Of a stretch of DNA of 64,000 nt, positions 36,791 through 49,082 are shown piece after piece. Source of the DNA: Tetrahymena thermophila SB210 (lineage: Eukaryota; Ciliophora; Oligohymenophorea; Hymenostomatida; Tetrahymenidae). A program made the position numbers and the translations under genes. Within the stretch, counting starts at the first letter, position 1. Every line of letters begins with the position of its first letter. Below the pieces are notes generated by a model. That model searched no databases. It was given only the letters and a program-made list of their open reading frames with translations, and had not been told where the DNA came from. The stretch is taken from contig NW_002476262.1 in the NCBI RefSeq assembly GCF_000189635.1, forward strand, positions 1 to 64,000, read 5' to 3'.

Positions 36791-38365
36791 TCATTCTTCA
36801 ATTCTACAGATAATGCATGTGATGTACCATATCCCTTTTTCGTTTCTTTTGAAAAAATATAATTTTTAGTTATTTCAAAATTAATTAAACTATTTTACCT
36901 TTTAACTCCAACTCCTATATAGTTTGAGTTCGAAATCATATTTTCATGATTTCCATGAGATTCTTTCCAAAAATCTAAAGCCATCTAATTTAAGGTTATT
37001 TTATTGACGAAATTGTTTTATGTATAAAAATTACCTTTGCAATGCCTAAATATGTGTAGTATTAAAATATATTTTCACAAGTAAAAGTAGTCTTTTTATA
37101 TATTTAACAAATAACTTCTTTTCTTTCAGAAAAGTTTTCATGTCCAAATGAAGTTTTTTCTAGACCCATATTTATAGAATGATTTCTTGCAACTTTTGAA
37201 ATATCCTCATTAACAATCAAAGCAGATAATTATAACTAATATCTATACTAATTTATATGTTTTGCAATGTCTTTTTCTTTATTTTACAATAATTAAAATT
37301 AAAATTTTTCTATTTTATAAAAATAAATACCTGCTAATTTTTCAAATTCATCAAATATTTTAATATCATTTTTTTATTATTAAGCTTAAATATTTTAATT
37401 AGCATTTTGGCTACTATAAAATGATTCTCTTTATGCTTGCTAAACTGCATCTGATAATGTTACACCTTATCTCTATAAAAAAGGATTTCTACTTTTAAAT
37501 AATTAAGCTTTAATCTATTCTTGTACTCTTGCTTAAATACTATTTTATTTTTAGTCATTGATATCTTATTTCTTATGGAACTCATACAAATTATGAGATT
37601 TGTGTTTGTGTGCATTTAAAGATTACATTTTCTTTTCTATTTCTTTTTGTCTTTCTTATTCTTTTTATATTTGTATTTCATCATAGAATAAATCTTCTTT
37701 AAGATTATCACTTAGGTGGACGATGGCATTTTGAGTAAAATTAACATCTGGATTTTAGCACTCTAGTGTAGTTTAACCTTATTTTTATGGTTCCACTTAA
37801 ATAAATCCGAAAAATTCTAACAAATTTATAAGATCATCAGCCTTCGTGTATTTAAATTTATCAAAATGTATATATACAGGAATATTATTTTAATTTTCAA
37901 TTAATGTTTCTAATGAACACAAAATAAATTAGAGATGATTTTAAAGATTTTATTTGTTGGCTGAAAGTGATTCTCTGATCTCATCAACTTTTTTCAAGAA
38001 GTTATATTCCTTAAATTCTTGGCTTACGAATTTTGCTAGTTCACTATTTTATTATTTCTAAAACATAAAACAACATTAGAATTCTCATCATTGAAAATGT
38101 TTCTAAAATTGACACTAATTTTATGTTTAATTTCAAAATTTACTTTATTTTGGGTAACAATTTGGCTAAGAGTTGAATATCTTTCCTTCTTAGACTCTAA
38201 GTAATCAAGTAGATCATCATATATTTCATTAAGATCCATATTTGATGAATATTAATATTTTTCTTTAATCCACTAGTGTTCCTCTAAAAACTTTTCAATT
38301 TCTTCGACATTAATAAATGTTAGCTCTCTTGATATCCTAACAGAGAGTTTGATTTATTTGTTCAT
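36791..38365 (-). CDS. CAP (SCP/PR-1) domain protein with PUB-like N-terminal region
   Basis: 443 aa from five exons, ATG 38363-38365 to TGA 36791-36793. Introns are 38058-38143, 37277-37330, 36985-37034 and 36846-36898. The C-terminal 130 residues form a CAP domain: HINQYR, a helix ending in ARNHSINMG, FGHEN, FTCENIF, then FWKESHGNHENM and NYIGVGVKRNEKGIWYIT. Between about residues 110 and 185 a helical segment with LINLLEFFGF resembles a PUB domain, the p97-binding fold of PNGase and UBX proteins; that match is weaker. A charged Gln/Lys-rich linker joins them. No signal peptide is present, so this CAP domain is probably intracellular, unlike the secreted CRISP/PR-1 members. Confidence 0.82.
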
Positions 38366-38569
38366 TTTATAAATTCTCTTTGATTTAATCTTTATTGCAG
38401 AAAAAAAAAATTGTTTACTTATTTATCAAAAATAGATATCAGATATCTTTTGTAAGTTTGCAAAATATTAAAAAATCAAATGATCTGCAAAATAGAAAGT
38501 AGCATAAAATTTTATAGATAGAATTAAATAAGTTTACATAAATTATAAAAATAAATATTTACAGTTTAT
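38366..38569. other. Short intergenic spacer
   Basis: 204 AT-rich bases between the TPR gene stop and the CAP-protein start, both on the minus strand. Nothing else was seen. Confidence 0.6.
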
Positions 38570-41402
38570 TCAATTATTTTTTAATTTTGATGACAAAAAT
38601 GTTAAAACTTGATTGCATTAAACTAAAGTTGGATGCCCTGCAGGATAAATATTTAAAAATATTCTGTAAGCTTAAGACCCGTATTATACTGCTTCTTCTA
38701 TTTTGTTTATTTTCTGAAGCATAATCATCATGTTAAACATAGTTTATGCATCTATTATATATTTGAAAAAAAAAATTATTTTAATTAATTTTATTCTTGC
38801 TTACTATTTTAGTGGTTTTCTCCTAACACTTTTTATTCTATTTTCAAGGCTTTTTCCAAAAATTCAATTCCTTTTTCATAGCTGCCTTACTAATACAAAA
38901 TAATACCAATATTGTTCAAAGTTGGTGAAACTATTACAATTAATAAATAAAATATAAATTTGTTGATAGATAAATATTTTACCCTCTTAAGATTCTGTTA
39001 ATTTTGCTTCATTGAAAATAGTTAAAGCTTATTCAAATAATTCTAAAGCTTTTTTATTGTTTCCCAAACCCCTATAGGCTTCTGCTAAGTTGTTTAATCC
39101 TCTTGCAACTATTATTTTTGTTATATTTATTTTTAATTTATAAACAAATTAAATTCATTACTGTCTGGGTCTGATTATTTTAATTTTTATTTTTTAATCT
39201 CTAAAGATTTTTCAAGATTACAAATAGCTTCTGTAAACATGCCTTTCAACAATTAAATAGTACCAACTTCATGTAGAGATATAGCAACTTTATTTTTATG
39301 ATATCATTAAGAATTGTAAACTTAAATTTAATTTACTCTGCAAGCTGTTATTTCCATACAATTTTTTATCTATTTCATACGATCTTTCAATGCTTTATTT
39401 TGCTAACCCAATTTCACCAACATTTTTGTATGCCTCTCCCAACATACTTAGTGTATATGAAACTAAATTTTTAAAAAATTTAATTAAAACATAATATTAT
39501 AAATATTCAAATTACTAGAAGAATCATCTTTGTTATTAAGATTTTATTCAAGAATTGATAAAATTTCTTTATGCAAATTAATTTGCTCTTTCAATAAACC
39601 TTTTTATTAAAGCTTAGCTCCAATTCCATTCCAATCATATGATACTTTTTTAAAAAAAATATTTTAATTATTTATTTATTTTTAAACTGCCTACCAAATT
39701 TCAAATCTTCAACTAACTGGTACTATTAACACAATTATGCTGCCTATCTTATATTGGTGATTGCTTCATTAAGATCATCTAAGCTTAAATAAATTTAAGA
39801 TATCTCCTTAGTAGCAAAAATGATATCTTTTTAAACTTGCAATTAATTAACTTCAGTTGCAGAACTATGGTCTTAAGATTTTTATATAAACTCCCTGTAA
39901 GCTTTAATTGATCTATTTTTGTCACTTATTTCGTAATATCCAATTGCAATATTTAAAGTTTCTTAGAGAGTTAAAGGTTTCTTTTTCTTTTTTATTTTTT
40001 CAACTATTTTTTTAGAAAGTTCCGAGTCTGTTACTTCGTCTTTATTTTAATCTTATTTTTATTATTCTATTTCCTCCTATTTGTTTTTTTTTAATTCAGA
40101 TAGCTATTCTTTTACTTTATCTTTGTCATATTTGAATAAATAGTAGATAATCTTTAGGAAATCATCAAGTTGATTTGATTTTTCTTTTTCTTCGAGCTAT
40201 TTAACCAGATCATCTAACTCACTAATTTCGTATTATTTTGCATTCAAATTATAAACCTATAAAAGACTTTATGCTAGTTAAAACATTGAATAATTATAAC
40301 TATTAAACTTGTTTGCTTCATTCTAAGTGTACTGGCTATAAAATTCTTTTGGGAGTGAATGTATTTTACCTACTAATTCTGTTTCTTTGTTAGTTAAAAT
40401 ATCTAAAGACAATATTTTATAGCTATCTGAGTTCTTATAATATCCTATGTTATCAACAGTTAAATCATTTATACTGATATTAAGTTCATTTTGAATTTCA
40501 TACAATAATTCTACTAGCTATGTAAATATTTTTTTCATTGAGCCTTAGGAAAAATATTACTTATTTATTGATCTTTCTTTAATTAAATCAAATAATGTAC
40601 ATTATGGTTTTTGAATAAGGAATACTAGCTTTGTACCATAATTCTTGTCATTTATTTTAACTATGTTTTTAGATATAGGAGAAATATTTTCTGCATATTT
40701 ATCAGAAAGATAAATATGATAAAGAAAATTAGTTATTGAATTTATAGGTGAAAGTTGTTAATTATCAAATGGAACTACTGCCAAATAATATTTTTAAGAT
40801 TGCTTTACATCGAAAGCTTCATATAAACTGTAGATACTTGAGTTTATGCTAACCTTCTTTTCAAGTAATCTATGAATTTCCAAATCAGTTTTCATTTCAT
40901 CTTAAATTAAAGCTTCTATGTTTAATGGACCTAGACTAAAACTAACTTTCTAAGTGCTATCTTTAATAACAACCTTAATATTTGTTTCATCTGCTTCTAC
41001 TTTATTTTAGAAAACTAAAAACTCATTTTTATCATCTACTATGGTAAAAAACTTATTGCTTTTCCATTAAATTTTCATTTTTAGTTGTACTATTTTCTAT
41101 AAAAATTGCTAATCAAGCAACTCACCTTTAACATTCACATAAAGGTTAATTAAGTATGAAATGTAAGATGCAAAATGGTCTGCTATATTCTATTATATTT
41201 TATCATTTTATAATTCTTTAAGTTTGGTTTCTAATTCCTAAATTTTTTCAAACAAAAACTCTCCTCTCAATGATTATCTACTTTTTTAATTGCTATTCCT
41301 TTCTTACTGAATAAGCTAAACTAAATCTAAAATATTTTTAACTTAATCAACATTTTACTCTTCGCTAATGTTTTATTATTTATTTTTTAACCAAGGCCTC
41401 AT
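38570..41402 (-). CDS. Pseudokinase-like plus KLC-type TPR protein
   Basis: 840 aa, ATG 41400-41402 to TGA 38570-38572. Introns are 39645-39694, 39463-39515, 39288-39336, 39109-39161, 38931-38982 and 38752-38804, all phase 1. The N-terminal 560 residues lie in one exon. Part of it looks like the C-lobe of a degenerate protein kinase: LVFLIQKPQCTLFDLI for the hinge and alphaD, then NISINDLTVDNIG where HRDLKPEN would be, and SLD in place of DFG. The catalytic Asp/Asn arrangement is not intact, so activity is unlikely. The C-terminus has TPRs of 42 residues of the kinesin-light-chain type, for example LNNLAEAYRGLGNNKKALEL and LNNIGIILYQQGSYEKGIEF. Exons 3-6 are each exactly 126 nt, one repeat per exon. 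Confidence 0.85.
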
Positions 41403-41745
41403 TGCTATCAACCAAATCTTTTTTTTCAATTAAATATTTATATTAGTATCTTTTTTAATTTCTAATTTTTTTAAGTATCTAGAAAATTTAATTAATTTTT
41501 AATTTTTGATCTGATGCAACCGTGTAAAAACAGTCGTCAACATATGTACACATACGCAATATTAAAACATGAATGAAATGCAAGTTAAAAAATAAAATAC
41601 TATTTATTTATAATTATCAAACAATAACTTAATTATATTATTAATTTTTATAGTAGATTTTAAAACTAAAAAAATGTTTACAAGAAATAAAATAATTTAA
41701 AGTTACAGTCAATAAATGAATTAATTCATTTAAATATTATAAATA
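41403..41745. other. Intergenic
   Basis: 343 AT-rich bases between the Zim17-like gene stop and the TPR gene start. No feature was seen. Confidence 0.6.
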
Positions 41746-42855
41746 TCAAGAATTTTAAGTTTTTTAGTCAATTAAATCTTCCTTATTAACAAATTTAGAT
41801 ATTATGTCATTAATAGCTTCACTATCATCTACTTTTTAAATATTTTCACCCTTCTTTTCCATTATTGTTTCAATATTTTATTTTTTATCATCGAACCAGC
41901 CAAGATTATCAGCTACAAGATGCAAACTATCACATTTTTCACATCTAATTAGTACTACCCCTTCATTATAAGCTTTTTTTGTAAAACTACGGGCAGATCT
42001 TGTTTCGCAAACACCACAAGTAAATATCATAAGTAATTAACCGTGTTCGAATTCTCTTGCTTTAACACCTTTTATTTGAGAAATCTTACTATAAGAAATT
42101 GTATTATCACCTGTTAGAACTGCCTCAACTTTATCTCCAGAGTTTAATTAGTACTCTTTTGTTTCTACTTTCTATTTGGATAACTACTCAATATCAATAG
42201 CATCGTTACCATGATTATGATGGTGATCATGGTCATGGTGATGATCATGTCCACAACAACCATCATGATGATGGTGGTGGTGATCTACTCCATGTTCATG
42301 ATTATGATTTCCTGAAACTGAATTATCTTGATTTTAGTTAGAATTTGCCATACCATGATCATGGTGATGGTGGTGATGATGATGGCCTCCACAACATCCA
42401 TTCTCATGTTCATGCTCATGGTCTTAGCCTTTCATTTTATTTGAACCACATTCCTTTTATCCACCACAACATCCATGTTCGTGATGATGGTTTTGTTAAT
42501 TATCTTTCGAAAATGAGTTAAGCAATTCTTTTAATCTAGTGATATCAGGATCTTCCTGGTTTTAATGATTTGGTTATGTTTATTAATTCTAGCAAGTTTC
42601 ATGATCATGACAGCTTTCTTATTTCGAATGACAAGCTCCATTATTCTAGCAGGTTTTATCAGGATTACTTTTACATCTATTTTAAGAAGAGAATCTAAAA
42701 GAAGATAAGTAACATAAATTGCCTTTTAAAGGAAAATTAAAATGATAATTCAAGCCAAATTGTTATTTCTAAAATTTCATTAATTTTCTCAAGAAGTAAT
42801 TTTATTAGCTTTAGCTCTTGAGTGTATTAAGAGCAATTTTTGATAAGTTCTACAT
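41746..42855 (-). CDS. DNLZ: Zim17/HEP1 (DNL-type zinc finger) mitochondrial Hsp70 escort protein with His-rich insert
   Basis: 369 aa in a single exon, ATG 42853-42855 to TGA 41746-41748. The C-terminal domain is a DNL zinc ribbon: LMIFTCGVCETRSARSF, then RCEKCDSLHLVADNLGWFDD. Cys280, Cys283, Cys305 and Cys308 are the expected ligands. In yeast and animals this protein keeps mitochondrial Hsp70 soluble for import and folding in the matrix. The first 55 residues (MQNLSKIALNTLKS onward, ending RFSSQ) are basic with few acids, a typical mitochondrial presequence. Unusually, about residues 120-220 are a His/Asp/Glu/Gly stretch with several GCCG motifs and long HHHH runs, which suggests a metal-binding insert. 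I know of no such insert in yeast or human homologues. Confidence 0.93.
42205..42495 (-). repeat. His/Cys-coding low-complexity repeat inside the Zim17-like gene
   Basis: Imperfect CAT/CAC/GAT/GGT-rich triplet tracts code alternating His, Asp, Glu, Gly and Cys-Cys. The GAxGATGG-like units on the plus strand recur at about 42215-42300 and 42355-42425. The local GC content is higher than in neighbouring DNA. Confidence 0.85.
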
Positions 42856-43603
42856 ATTCTATTCTTACTTTTTATCTCTATCTAATATTGAAATTTTTAA
42901 ATAAGCAAAGATTATTTTAATTATATCACAATTAATTTAAAAAGAAAATTTGTCTAAGCACTAACAATATTCTTGAAAAAATATATCTAAAATCAATATA
43001 AATATATTAAATAGTATAAAAGCTAACATTTAAAGATTTTTCTGGAATTTAAAAAGTATATATGATTGATGTATGAATAAAAATTAAATATTAAACTAAT
43101 TTAATATTTTTCATTTAAACCCAAAAAAAAATAATTTAAAATTATTGTTCCATATAAAGATAGGTAGATTGTAAAAAAAATGAATAAAAATTATCGTGTT
43201 TTGTTTTTTAAGGATATTTTATTGAAATTTTGCATTAAAATAAGAAAGAAAAAAATTTTTGTAATAAATTGTTCTCAAATAATAATTAGAAAAAATTATT
43301 TACAATATTTAAAAAAAAAAGAATAAAAATATTTCATATTTATTTGTATTTAATTTATATTTAATTAAAATAATGAAAATGTGCTGTTATTTAAAAAATT
43401 AAATTTAATATCAATTTAAATTAAACAAGATTTACTTGTTATTAAAGTATTTAACAAACTATAATTTATAAAAGGTAAATATTAAAATATCAGTCACAAT
43501 ATAATATAAAGTAAAATAATCAAAATAATTATTTACAACAAAATAATTTAATTTATTTTAATAATATAATTCATAAATAGACTAACTAGATACCTAATTT
43601 TAC
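42856..43603. other. Intergenic
   Basis: About 750 AT-rich bases with homopolymer runs lie between the DENN gene stop and the Zim17-like gene start. No coding frame or structured RNA was recognised. Confidence 0.6.
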
Positions 43604-46600
43604 TCAAATAATTCCATAGTATTCTTCTAAATAATAAGCAAATATTTAGGTTTTAAAAAACTCTTGTAAAAAAGAATCAGGATTATTTTTAGAATTAATA
43701 ATCTCTTCGTGTATTAAAGAATAATCAAGGTTTTTATTTTAATAACCGTTTTTAAAGATTGGTTATTTCGGTATATGCTAAACAATATGATCTAAAAATA
43801 ATTATTTTGTTAATCTTAATATATTATTTGCTACTTCTTCTTAGTTTTTTCTTTCATCAATTTGATGATCAAAACTAGTTTTATTTCTAGGAGTTAATGT
43901 TTTTGCTTATAATTTTTCAAATTATCCTTCTAATTCCATATTTAATATGCAGATGAAATCTGAGTTTTCTTCCTATTTAGTTTTCAATAAACAAATATTA
44001 ATAACAATATTTGATTTCTAATCAAATTACAAAAACTAAGTCATTCATAAATGAAAAACTCATGTCGTCTAAGTACACAATATTAAAGGAGTCAGAAAAT
44101 TTTTCTTTAAACTAATTAGATTCTAAGTTTTATTTTGTCTAAAGAAATAGATTAGTGAAAATTTCTACAAATAATTTTAAATTTACATCATTTATTCCAA
44201 TAATTATTGGTGTAGGAGAATGAAGGTAATCAAAAAGAGACTTAGGTAATGTAGTTATCATAGCATGAGTCCACTTCAAGGGTTTTAATATAGAATGGAA
44301 TAAAAGTCTATTTATAAAAAAATTGTAAATTTAATTTATAAAATAAGTAATACATAAATTATGATAGAACTGATCTTGACATTGAAACAAATACAACTGA
44401 TCTTTCAAGAAGTAATGATATATAGAGCTTAACAAAATATTTGATATCTTTAAACTTTTTAAGACAATCTAGCAAACCCCATTAGCACTCAAGATATTAA
44501 CAATATTCAGCATCTTACATATACAAATTGACATGTTTTTGATCAAGTTCTAATTTAGGCAAGGAGAATCTTCCTGTTTTGAATAAAGGAATTTTAGTAT
44601 GTAGTAAGGTCGCAAGCTTAGCCTCAATTTCAGATTATAAATTCTATTTGATAAATTTAACATTATTTTATAAAATGATAAAAGTTTGCTTACTTTATAA
44701 AAAAATAAATCCATATCATATGGATTAACTGAGTACAACTTTTATGACTTGACTACTTTTACCATACCTATTTATATTAAATTATTTACTTTTGAGTCAT
44801 TAAATATATTTTACTTAAGATATTTTCAATAACTTCTAGATAAAATTGTATATGAGGAAATTTAGTTACTATACAATAGACAGATTCTACTTCATAGTAA
44901 AATTCTTTTTTCAACTTCTATTAAAAATTAAGAAAAATTAAAAACAGTTCATATTAACTTAAAATTACCTTTTAGCTCTTAGATTATTGCTTAGGATCTT
45001 TGAAATCAATAAATGTTTTTTATTAAACACAAATGCAATATAATAGATTACTTGGATTTGCTACATCCACAATATCTTTTTATGTTGAAATAGAGTTCTT
45101 GTTGCTATTATCATATTTTTCATAAGATTAAATTGTTTTGATGGTAAAAACAAATTAATCAGAACTCATGTTATTCTTATCGTGCATCAGTATCCTAATT
45201 TTAAAAAATTAATTAACAACTTAAGTTGGATAATCCATTTAAAATAACTTACTAAAGAAGATCACTTTAGGATTATGTTTTTTGCTTTTATTTTATAAAT
45301 ACTCCATAAGGAAAAGATAATTAATGTACTGTTTCTTCTATTTATCTTGTTTATTCATTAAGCTTAGGATAACTATATATTGTTTCTGCTTTTACTCTAA
45401 TTAATCAATAAGTAAAATAATTTATTAATAAAATTAAAACTATTTATTTACACTTAAACTTCATTTGTAGTCATTACTCTTTCTTTTATTTATGTTTAAT
45501 TTGCAGATAGTATAAAAAAATTTTCCATTAAATTATTCTTGCTGACAAACTCTTCATTTAAATAATCTGAATAGCCTTTATCTTAGTTTTAAAATTTTTT
45601 TGAAATATCCATCATATTTTTAGGACTTTTTATCTATACTAAATAATTTAAAAATAAATCAATTATAATCATTTAAATTAATTTAGGATAATTTTCTAAA
45701 ATATGTAATTTATTCTTATTTTAAATTTCATTTAAATTAATTTTTTAAAAATAAAAAAAGTTTGCTTTACCTATTAAATAAATATAATGTGTTACAAAAA
45801 AATAAAATATATGATAAATAAGGGGTTGGAGAATTAATTTTTGAGAAGCTATATAATTTTATTTAATGAATAAATTACCTTTTTGCACCTTTTATATACT
45901 TTCATTTATGCTAGTTGATTCTATAGATGATTAAATATTACAGCTTCCATAAAATTTACTTTTATCATTAGCATCATTAAACTATTATATTGCTATCTTA
46001 CTACCTAAACCTATTATTTAACATGAAAATTAACTTTGATAAAAAATTAAGTTTTACCTGAAGAAAAATTGCTGTCAGGTTCATAAATATTAATTTGATT
46101 ATTATTTTAAAAATTATCATTTATAAAATTATTTTAATTCTAAAATGTTATTTAATTAGAAGCTTTAAATGCATAATTTTGCATATTTAGTATTTTTTAA
46201 GGATACAATTCTTTTAAATTACTTTGATATCCATCTAAATTTGAAATTTAGCTTTACATATAATCTTAAGTATTTAATCTTCTTGCTTGAATGTGTTTTA
46301 TTTAACCTCCTTATAATTCACTTTATTTTTATTCAGAGGAGTATATAACCTAAGAATGTTACTTTTCTGATTTATTATCATTAAATATTATGCTTCCAAC
46401 TTCAAAAAAAGCAGAGTGTTACGAATGATCATTGTCTTATAGTAGATTTTAGCTATTTTTTAGGTTTATTTATTAATGTTAAGTACTATAAAATTAATTT
46501 TAATTATTAAAAGATATCTAAGATTAGCTTATGGAGTTATCCTGATTAAAAATTTTATTTGGTATTCCTTATTATATTTACTAGACTTGCGAATTTTAAG

Positions 46601-48471
46601 AAATTTAAACTTATTAATTGTTTATTTGGTTCATACTATTAGAGTAGTGCATTTAAGGAAACTATTCAAATATCTTTCTTGTTTTAGTTTAAGATGTAGT
46701 TAAATTTTATTATTTTTCTTAAATTTTTTACTACTCCTATAAAGTTTAGTTTCTATGGTGGTATTAATTTTAGTTATTGAAAATCTTCTGATTATTATTT
46801 TTATTTGATTGCTTATCATATTGATAATTGCTTTAAGGTTAATTGTTGACTGCAGAGTCTTAATTTAATTCACCATACAATTATGATTTAGGATCAATAA
46901 ATTAAGCAGTCTATCCTTTTAGTTCTTATCTAAAGTAATTGAGTTAAGGACTTTCTGTAATTCCAAATGTCATTTATTTGGGCTAATGAAAAATAGGTTC
47001 ATTTTAGTTAGAATCATCATTTAATACATAGCTGTTTGTTAATCTTGTTGTATCTTAGTTATTAAAACTATTTGAATGATTAGATGTATTCATTATCATA
47101 TTTTATTTAATTTCAAATTCTTTTGGAGTTTATTTACTAGTTATAAGACTTTTATTATTATTATTAATATTAGTATAGCTTGAATTTTCATCAAAATCAT
47201 CTTCTTCCCTATTACCAGAGTTTTATTAATCATCACTATCTTCATCCTCATCATCAGTGTAATTAGGTTCGTTTTCATGGATTTTATTATTTGATAATTA
47301 AAGGCTACCTTCTTTACCCTGTTGTTATATTTTTATAAATATTTAAATAATTTTTTTCTCTAAAAATTTAAAAATATTTTACTTTCTATTTTTATATTAT
47401 ATTATTATCAATATTTATGTTATTGTAATCAGTATTTCCTGCAGACTAAGTTTATTTGTTAATTGGACTGCTATTCTAGCTTGATGAAAATATATTCGAG
47501 TTTTAGCTAATTTTTAAGAAGTTTTGCTCATATTTTTTTTAAATATTTTTAAAATTGGATGCTCCGTTATATCTATTATTTGGAGAGTGATCAAACCTAG
47601 AACTAGATACTGACAGATTTGATTCATTTAATTAGAGTTTATCATTACTTCTTTGCTTGTTTGATTAGGTATCATTTGGGAATAAATTAATTTGCACTTA
47701 AGGAGCTGAGTAAGGGCTAATGTATGTTAATTTATTATCTGTATTATTTACACTATCTGCAGTACTTTGATTTTCTAAATTAGGGATGGCTTTTGAAAAA
47801 GTGAACATATTTCTTTGGGATGCTTATGATTCGCTGTTCACATTCCCTTTAGATTATTCTTGCATACTATAAAGCTAATCTGGTTATTAATTTTGATAAT
47901 TTTAAAAATTGCTATTTTTATTAGAAGAGAAGTTATTTTAATTACTTGAGATGGCATTTTAATTTTGTCCATCTACATATATTGTTGAAACTGGCATTTG
48001 AACAAAATTTAATTTGCTATCATTTTAGATAATACTATTTTTGTTAAATAAAGGCTTGGTACTTTCAAAATTTTTTGCTTGGTTTATGTGGTTATCAGTA
48101 TTTTACTCATCTTATACATTTTCGCTCTACTAATGATCATGAACAAGAAGACTATTTTATTGATTTCCTATTTTTGAGGAATTCATTGATAAAACATTTT
48201 TGCATTCTTCTTACAAATTATGAATGACTTTATCTTATTATGATAATTTGTATTATAACTGTTTATTTTGCTCTTGTAGCAGTTTGATAGTTTTTTTTTA
48301 ATCTTCACACTATTTTTTATATGATTCCTTACTTAGCTAGACCTTAGATAAATCCTACTTTAGCTCTTCATTTTTTTATTAAAGCTACTAATTGAAATTC
48401 TTGCTTTACTTAAGTGCTTCGACTAATTTATAGATTTCTTCATTGTTACTTTTGCTTTGGAATTAACTCAT
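43604..48471 (-). CDS. DENN-domain protein with long Gln/Asn-rich N-terminus
   Basis: The model starts at ATG 48469-48471 and ends at TGA 43604-43606, 1427 aa. Ten introns all agree in phase: 47319-47382, 46011-46057, 45771-45878, 45397-45451, 45195-45252, 44918-44968, 44768-44814, 44644-44693, 44308-44353 and 43973-44030. The N-terminus has a coiled coil (about residues 1-90), followed by about 800 residues of Asn/Gln/Ser-rich disordered sequence. The last 500 residues hold uDENN (QLSFPYGVFIKQ, SLLYCICVQQ, YYEVESVYCIVTKFPH), cDENN (LLFHSILKPLKWTHAMITTL, PKSLFDYLHSPTPIIIGIND) and dDENN (FLQEFFKTQIFAYYLEEY). DENN proteins are usually Rab guanine-nucleotide exchange factors. An in-frame ATG at 45615 allows a two-gene reading, but the continuous frame favours one gene. 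Confidence 0.85.
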
Positions 48472-49082
48472 TTCACTATTTAACAAAATTTTTTAATTCT
48501 ATTTTTATCAATATTTTAATAAAAACAGTTGAAATTTTTCCTAATCCTAAGACCTATATTTTTGCAAACTATTTAATAATCCCATATCCAAAATATTTGT
48601 TTTTAATCTTTAATTAAGCTACCTCACATCTTTCTGAATGAAAAATTTTTAAATTATTGGTACAGGAGATTATTTAAATAATACATATTTTAAATTCTAA
48701 GTAATTCTTATTCCTTGAAATATTTCTGATAAAAAATGTTTAAGTGTACAAAAAATTAATTTTTATTTTAAATAAAAACAATTAGCTATTTTCTAAAATA
48801 AATATTGAACACAAAATAAATAAATAATATGTCAATTTAGTTTAAATTTTGCTTATAAAACTATATTTATAAAAAACATGCACTGATAACTTTAATTAAT
48901 ATTTTAAATATGAGTTAAAGCACAAACTAATTAATATAAATTACAGTAAAACAATCAAATTGTTCTTTTTTGCTTTTTATTTAAATATAATTCTGCTAAT
49001 TCTTGAAAAACTATTACTTATGTTTATTATTATTTACTTAATAAAATAAATCAAATTTATGTTGGCTGTTTTGTAAAATGAT
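48472..49082. other. Intergenic
   Basis: About 610 AT-rich bases between two minus-strand genes. No feature was recognised. Confidence 0.6.

Noticed and set aside
38036-38239. A 67-residue standard-code ORF on the minus strand
   Set aside because: It begins inside exon 1 of the CAP-protein gene and reads into the 86-nt intron 38058-38143. The spliced frame, which leads to the conserved CAP domain, leaves it after the exon.
44550-44738. Separate small ORF on the minus strand
   Set aside because: It spans an exon-intron boundary of the DENN gene (intron 44644-44693). The spliced frame matches the DENN family.
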